From the NCBI GenBank assembly GCA_964428795.1, contig CAYRZL010000021.1, positions 1-32,712 on the forward strand: a stretch of DNA of 32,712 nucleotides. The letters are read 5' to 3'. Both the position numbers and the translations under genes were made by a program. Positions 32,620 through 32,712 of the stretch are shown one piece after another. The stretch is from CAYRZL01 sp964428795. GTDB lineage: Bacteria > Bacillota > Clostridia > Lachnospirales > Lachnospiraceae. The notes under the pieces were generated by a model. It was given only the letters and a program-made list of their open reading frames with translations. It had not been told where the DNA came from and ran no database searches. The number at the start of each line of letters is the position of its first letter. Position 1 is the first letter of the stretch.

Positions 32620-32712
32620 ATGAAAAGCAGGATAACCAAATTGTTTCTGGCGGCAGCTTTGGGTATGATGACGATCGCACTGCCTGTAAATGCAGCACAG
32701 GACATGGATACT
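32620..32712 (+). CDS. Secreted protein, N-terminal part only
   Basis: The first 31 codons of a gene cut by the window end. A basic start (MKSRITK) is followed by a hydrophobic core (LFLAAALGMMTIAL) and a likely signal peptidase I site after PVNA or AAQ (PVNAAQ). AAAGGAG precedes the ATG by about ten bases. The mature protein is outside the window and cannot be identified. Confidence 0.7.
   Translation, partial: MKSRITKLFLAAALGMMTIALPVNAAQDMDT

Overview
The window looks like chromosomal DNA from an obligately anaerobic gut-type Clostridia, most likely Lachnospiraceae. This is an inference from several things: moderate GC, strong AGGAGG-type ribosome binding sites, a T-box leader on ileS, DUF5721 and DUF4190 proteins, a HAD-NUDIX fusion, GreA, and large amounts of soluble iron-sulfur redox machinery. 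No rRNA, tRNA or CRISPR array was seen.

Left part (1-16200) is mostly housekeeping with small scars. Positions 1-784 are a junkyard: the tail of a serine recombinase, a chimeric hypothetical gene and a broken SAM methyltransferase. Then come an M42 peptidase, a truncated GNAT acetyltransferase, nicotinate phosphoribosyltransferase (minus strand), a DUF4190 membrane protein, a 143-bp palindromic intergenic element, an isoleucine T-box and ileS overlapping glycogen phosphorylase. These are followed by an orphan larB, deoD, a DUF5721 gene (minus), a ~60-bp tandem repeat, greA, a radical SAM gene, a HAD-NUDIX fusion and a small hypothetical gene.

Right part (16441-32182) is one tightly packed plus-strand operon of 16 genes, bounded by a terminator at 16243-16285 and another at 32204-32253. 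It combines four modules: (1) a two-subunit molybdopterin enzyme of the pyrogallol-phloroglucinol transhydroxylase type, whose large subunit carries an extra N-terminal SCP2-like lipid-binding domain; (2) a two-subunit long-chain polyprenyl diphosphate synthase; (3) a complete HdrCBA plus FlxDCBA-type NADH-linked flavin-based electron bifurcation complex; (4) a MenG/UbiE-like methyltransferase, a small single-span membrane protein, a MenA/UbiA-like prenyltransferase, a radical SAM enzyme and a DUF445 membrane protein.

The operon therefore joins polyprenyl-quinone tail attachment and ring methylation, a Mo enzyme of the family that moves or removes aromatic hydroxyls, and a low-potential NADH-driven electron supply. 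Two readings compete. In one, the Mo enzyme tailors a prenylated aromatic or quinone lipid without oxygen, with SCP2 presenting the lipid (compare the SCP2 proteins UbiJ and UbiT in ubiquinone synthesis). In the other, it is a cytoplasmic terminal reductase or dehydroxylase for small phenolics, fed by NADH through Flx-Hdr and/or by a quinone made by this operon. No ring-forming quinone genes are in the window, so the ring must come from elsewhere in the genome or from outside the cell.

The window ends with a very small XRE-like gene on the minus strand and the start of a secreted-protein gene.
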